Of a stretch of DNA of 17,461 nucleotides, positions 16,601-17,461 are shown one piece after another. The stretch comes from Leptospira idonii. Its GTDB lineage: Bacteria; Spirochaetota; Leptospiria; Leptospirales; Leptospiraceae. Under the pieces are notes generated by a model. That model had not been told where the DNA came from. It ran no database searches and worked only from the letters and a program-made list of their open reading frames with translations. The stretch lies in assembly GCF_004770995.1 (NCBI RefSeq), contig NZ_RQHW01000045.1, forward strand, positions 1 through 17,461, in the 5' to 3' direction. The translations under genes were made by a program, and so were the position numbers. Numbering within the stretch: the first letter of the stretch is position 1; each line of letters begins with the position of its first letter.

Positions 16601-17045
16601 AGGAAAATTGCGAAATAAGGAAGAGATGATTGAAGCTATCATTCATGGAGCAGTTCATAGAGTAAGACCGAAAATTATGACGGTTCTTGCTGCAATGATG
16701 GGTCTTCTGCCTATTATGTGGTCTCAAAGCACTGGTTCGGATGTAATGAAACGAATTGCAGCACCTATGGTTGGGGGACTTTTAACAAGTTTTATTTTAG
16801 AACTTTTGGTTTATCCTCCTATTTATATGCTTTGGAAAGAAGGGAGACTTCGAATGTTGCAGTTTGGCAATAAGAAAATACCTAAATCAAATTCCTTTGA
16901 GACAGCTCCTATTTCAGAGATTGGTGAATACTTTAATAATGAAGTGGTGGAAACTCCTTTGGAAGATGATCATCCAGTTGTGAAAGTAAAAAGTAAAACA
17001 AGTCGAAAAAAAGCAAATATGCACAGTGATGAGCCAAGCGATTAG
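13620..17045 (+). CDS. cusA: Heavy-metal RND pump, CusA type (Cu/Ag)
   Basis: A 1141-residue inner-membrane pump. The N-terminus has TM1 and LDAIPDLSDTQVIIY, an HME hallmark. The proton helix reads GVLVDGAIVEVEN with D404 and E411 (CusA D405, E412). The first Asp of CzcA is replaced by Ser398, as expected for the Cu/Ag branch. The methionine triad that binds Cu(I) in CusA (M573, M623, M672) is matched by M587 (LYMPTTLPG), M637 (SAPFSMMET) and M708 (RIDMLSTG). It is longer than CusA through about 14 residues before M587, an insert of about 22 between M637 and M708 (also common in relatives), and a 69-residue charged cytoplasmic tail from about 1073. GAGG at 13609-13612 lies seven bases before ATG. 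It is the last gene of the block and is followed by a hairpin. Confidence 0.94.
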   Translation: MIRSIISFSAHNKFLILLLTAVLLVASYISMKTIPLDAIPDLSDTQVIIYSRWDRSPDVIEDQVTYPIITSLLGAPKIKVVRGFSDFGFSYVYVIFQDGTDIYWARSRVIEYLSRIQPLLPPGVRTELGPDASAVGWIFQYALVDKTGNNSLADLRTYQDFQLRYLLNSVPGVSEVAGIGGFKKQYQITINPNALRSYNIGFETIVQKIRESNQETGGRLLEISGAEYMVRGRGYLTSLSDIENIPLATDLNGTPVLLRNVASVQFGPDIRRGIVDLDGEGDVVGGTIVMRHGENALSVIERVKDKIEEIKKNLPTGSEIITTYDRSELIDHAISNLKFKLVEEMLIVSFVILLFLWHFPSAIIPILTIPISIIIAFIPMKLFDINANIMSLAGMAISIGVLVDGAIVEVENAYKKLEEWESGGRIGDYHKVRLEALLEVGPSVFFSLLVIAVAFFPIFTLVDQEGRLFRPLAYSKNIAMAVAAFLAITLDPAFRMLFTRMEPFQFRSKFVSKVATTLLVGKYYPEEKHPVSKILFKFYEPACRWVLHRPKAIIASAGLLVLLTVPVYFSLGSEFMPQLYEESFLYMPTTLPGISVSEAEKLMVVMDKKLKSFPEVKRVFGKAGRSDTATDSAPFSMMETVILLKPQSEWRKAERFYSQWPKVFQYPFYPFVSDRLTKDELVEKMNSEMQFPGATNAWTMPIKARIDMLSTGMRTPIGIKIMGSSLEEIERIGVEVETLLKSDKDVRSVFAERTVGGYFLDIDLKRERLARYNISIEAAQQIVVAAIGGEPVTLTIEGRQRFSVNIRYPRELRDSVDKIKSILVPTREFGHVPISEIAEIKTKTGPSMIRDENGFLAGYVYVDPSTSDIGGFVDRAKLLVSKSIQLPPGFSIVWSGQYENMLRVRERMRYILPLTIFIIFILLYFNTKSYAKTLIVLLAVPFSLIGAVGLLYVLDYQISVAVWVGMIALMGLDAETGVFMLLYLDLSYNDAEKKGKLRNKEEMIEAIIHGAVHRVRPKIMTVLAAMMGLLPIMWSQSTGSDVMKRIAAPMVGGLLTSFILELLVYPPIYMLWKEGRLRMLQFGNKKIPKSNSFETAPISEIGEYFNNEVVETPLEDDHPVVKVKSKTSRKKANMHSDEPSD

Positions 17046-17072
17046 AAAATAATAGGAAGAATGATTCGAGGG

Positions 17073-17113
17073 AAACTAATATCTTACTTTTTGAAGGAGT
17101 AAGATATTAGTTT
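17073..17113 (+). terminator. Perfect 15-bp hairpin after cusA, probable terminator
   Basis: The arms AAACTAATATCTTAC (17073-17087) and GTAAGATATTAGTTT (17099-17113) are perfect reverse complements with an 11-base loop. The stem is AT-rich, starts with AAA and ends with TTT, and lies 28 bases after the cusA stop. There is no long T tract beyond it, so it may act in both directions or stabilise the message rather than being a classical terminator. Confidence 0.65.
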
Positions 17114-17461
17114 GTTATAAGTTAGTATTTAATTTCATCTTAACGTCTTTTGCGTGTTTTTGGGAAAGATGATCTCCTTTGCAAGATTATTCCTTTAGGG
17201 AATTTAGAGTTCCTTGAATTTCTTACCTAACTTGACGCATATCCTCCCAATTCTCTTTGACAAAAACCTGTACATTCAAATAAAACGTCACTCATGAGCA
17301 GTGCCCAAACAGAGAAAATTTCACAGAAAACGAAAATAGCAGATAACTCTACACGATCGCATGTTTCGAGCCACAAAAAGACAAGGCACTTATTTACAAC
17401 TCCCCGCACGAACACGCCTAACCCGAAATTCGAGCTACTCTCGAACTTCGGACCAAACATC
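17114..17461. other. Stretch with no convincing gene; contains a hairpin
   Basis: No ordinary gene is visible. A minus-strand frame (17227-17460, 77 codons) is open, but its product is Cys/Phe-rich, has no domain I recognise, and its start sits at the window edge within a hairpin, so I do not call it. From about 17300 the DNA becomes less AT-rich than the genes before it, suggesting a change of context beyond the efflux block. Confidence 0.4.
17423..17451. repeat. Inverted repeat (12-bp stem, one mismatch)
   Basis: CCGAAATTCGAG and CTCGAACTTCGG pair with one A-C mismatch around a five-base loop (CTACT). No T tract follows on either side. It may be a copy of a dispersed intergenic element, but only one copy is visible in this window. 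Confidence 0.5.

Noticed and set aside
17227..17460. Minus-strand open frame of 77 codons
   Set aside because: No recognisable domain, odd Cys/Phe-rich composition, start at the window edge inside an inverted repeat, and no supporting ribosome site.
17415..17461. GCCTAAC before a hairpin, reminiscent of the start of an integron attC site
   Set aside because: The other side of the hairpin shows ACCAAAC instead of a GTTRRRY partner, and no integrase or cassette series is visible in the window.

Overview
The window is AT-rich bacterial DNA carrying a heavy-metal efflux island. Strong Shine-Dalgarno sites, loose lipoprotein signals, the codon style and the protein make-up suggest a spirochaete, most likely a Leptospira. 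This is inference from pattern recognition; there is no rRNA or other phylogenetic marker in the window.

Layout. Bases 1-1109 hold the 3' end of a protein with a possible family A DNA polymerase-like motif, probably a mobile-element replication gene. It converges with a small winged-helix-like protein on the minus strand. Bases 1110-2196 hold no intact gene but contain two decayed ones: a minus-strand membrane-anchored protein with an in-frame stop, and a short plus-strand gene with a stop and a frameshift. Bases 2197-8975 form a first efflux block, all on the plus strand: a small exported Cys/His protein, a CzcC-type outer-membrane channel, a CzcA-type RND pump (divalent-cation motif D403/D409/E416) and a P1B-2 (Zn/Cd/Pb) ATPase with a His-rich tail. 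No membrane-fusion adaptor is encoded in this block. Bases 9090-10121 encode a membrane-bound class III adenylate cyclase with a short His-rich loop predicted outside the cytoplasm. Bases 10274-17045 form a second, complete copper/silver-type block: a second small exported Cys/His protein, a CusC-like channel, a DUF3347-like periplasmic protein, a CusB-like adaptor with an N-terminal heavy-metal-binding domain, and a CusA-like pump with the methionine triad. The block ends at a perfect 15-bp hairpin. The last 350 bases hold no convincing gene.

How the genes work together. The P1B ATPase would move divalent metal from cytoplasm to periplasm, and the CzcC/CzcA pair would move it out of the cell, perhaps borrowing an adaptor. 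The second block would collect periplasmic Cu(I)/Ag(I) on the DUF3347 protein and the HMBD of CusB and pass it to the CusA methionine sites. No recognisable metal-responsive regulator (CueR, ArsR or CusRS type) is present. The most unusual element is the cyclase between the two blocks, whose membrane part resembles sensor modules otherwise known to me from histidine kinases. It could couple extracytoplasmic metal to cAMP.
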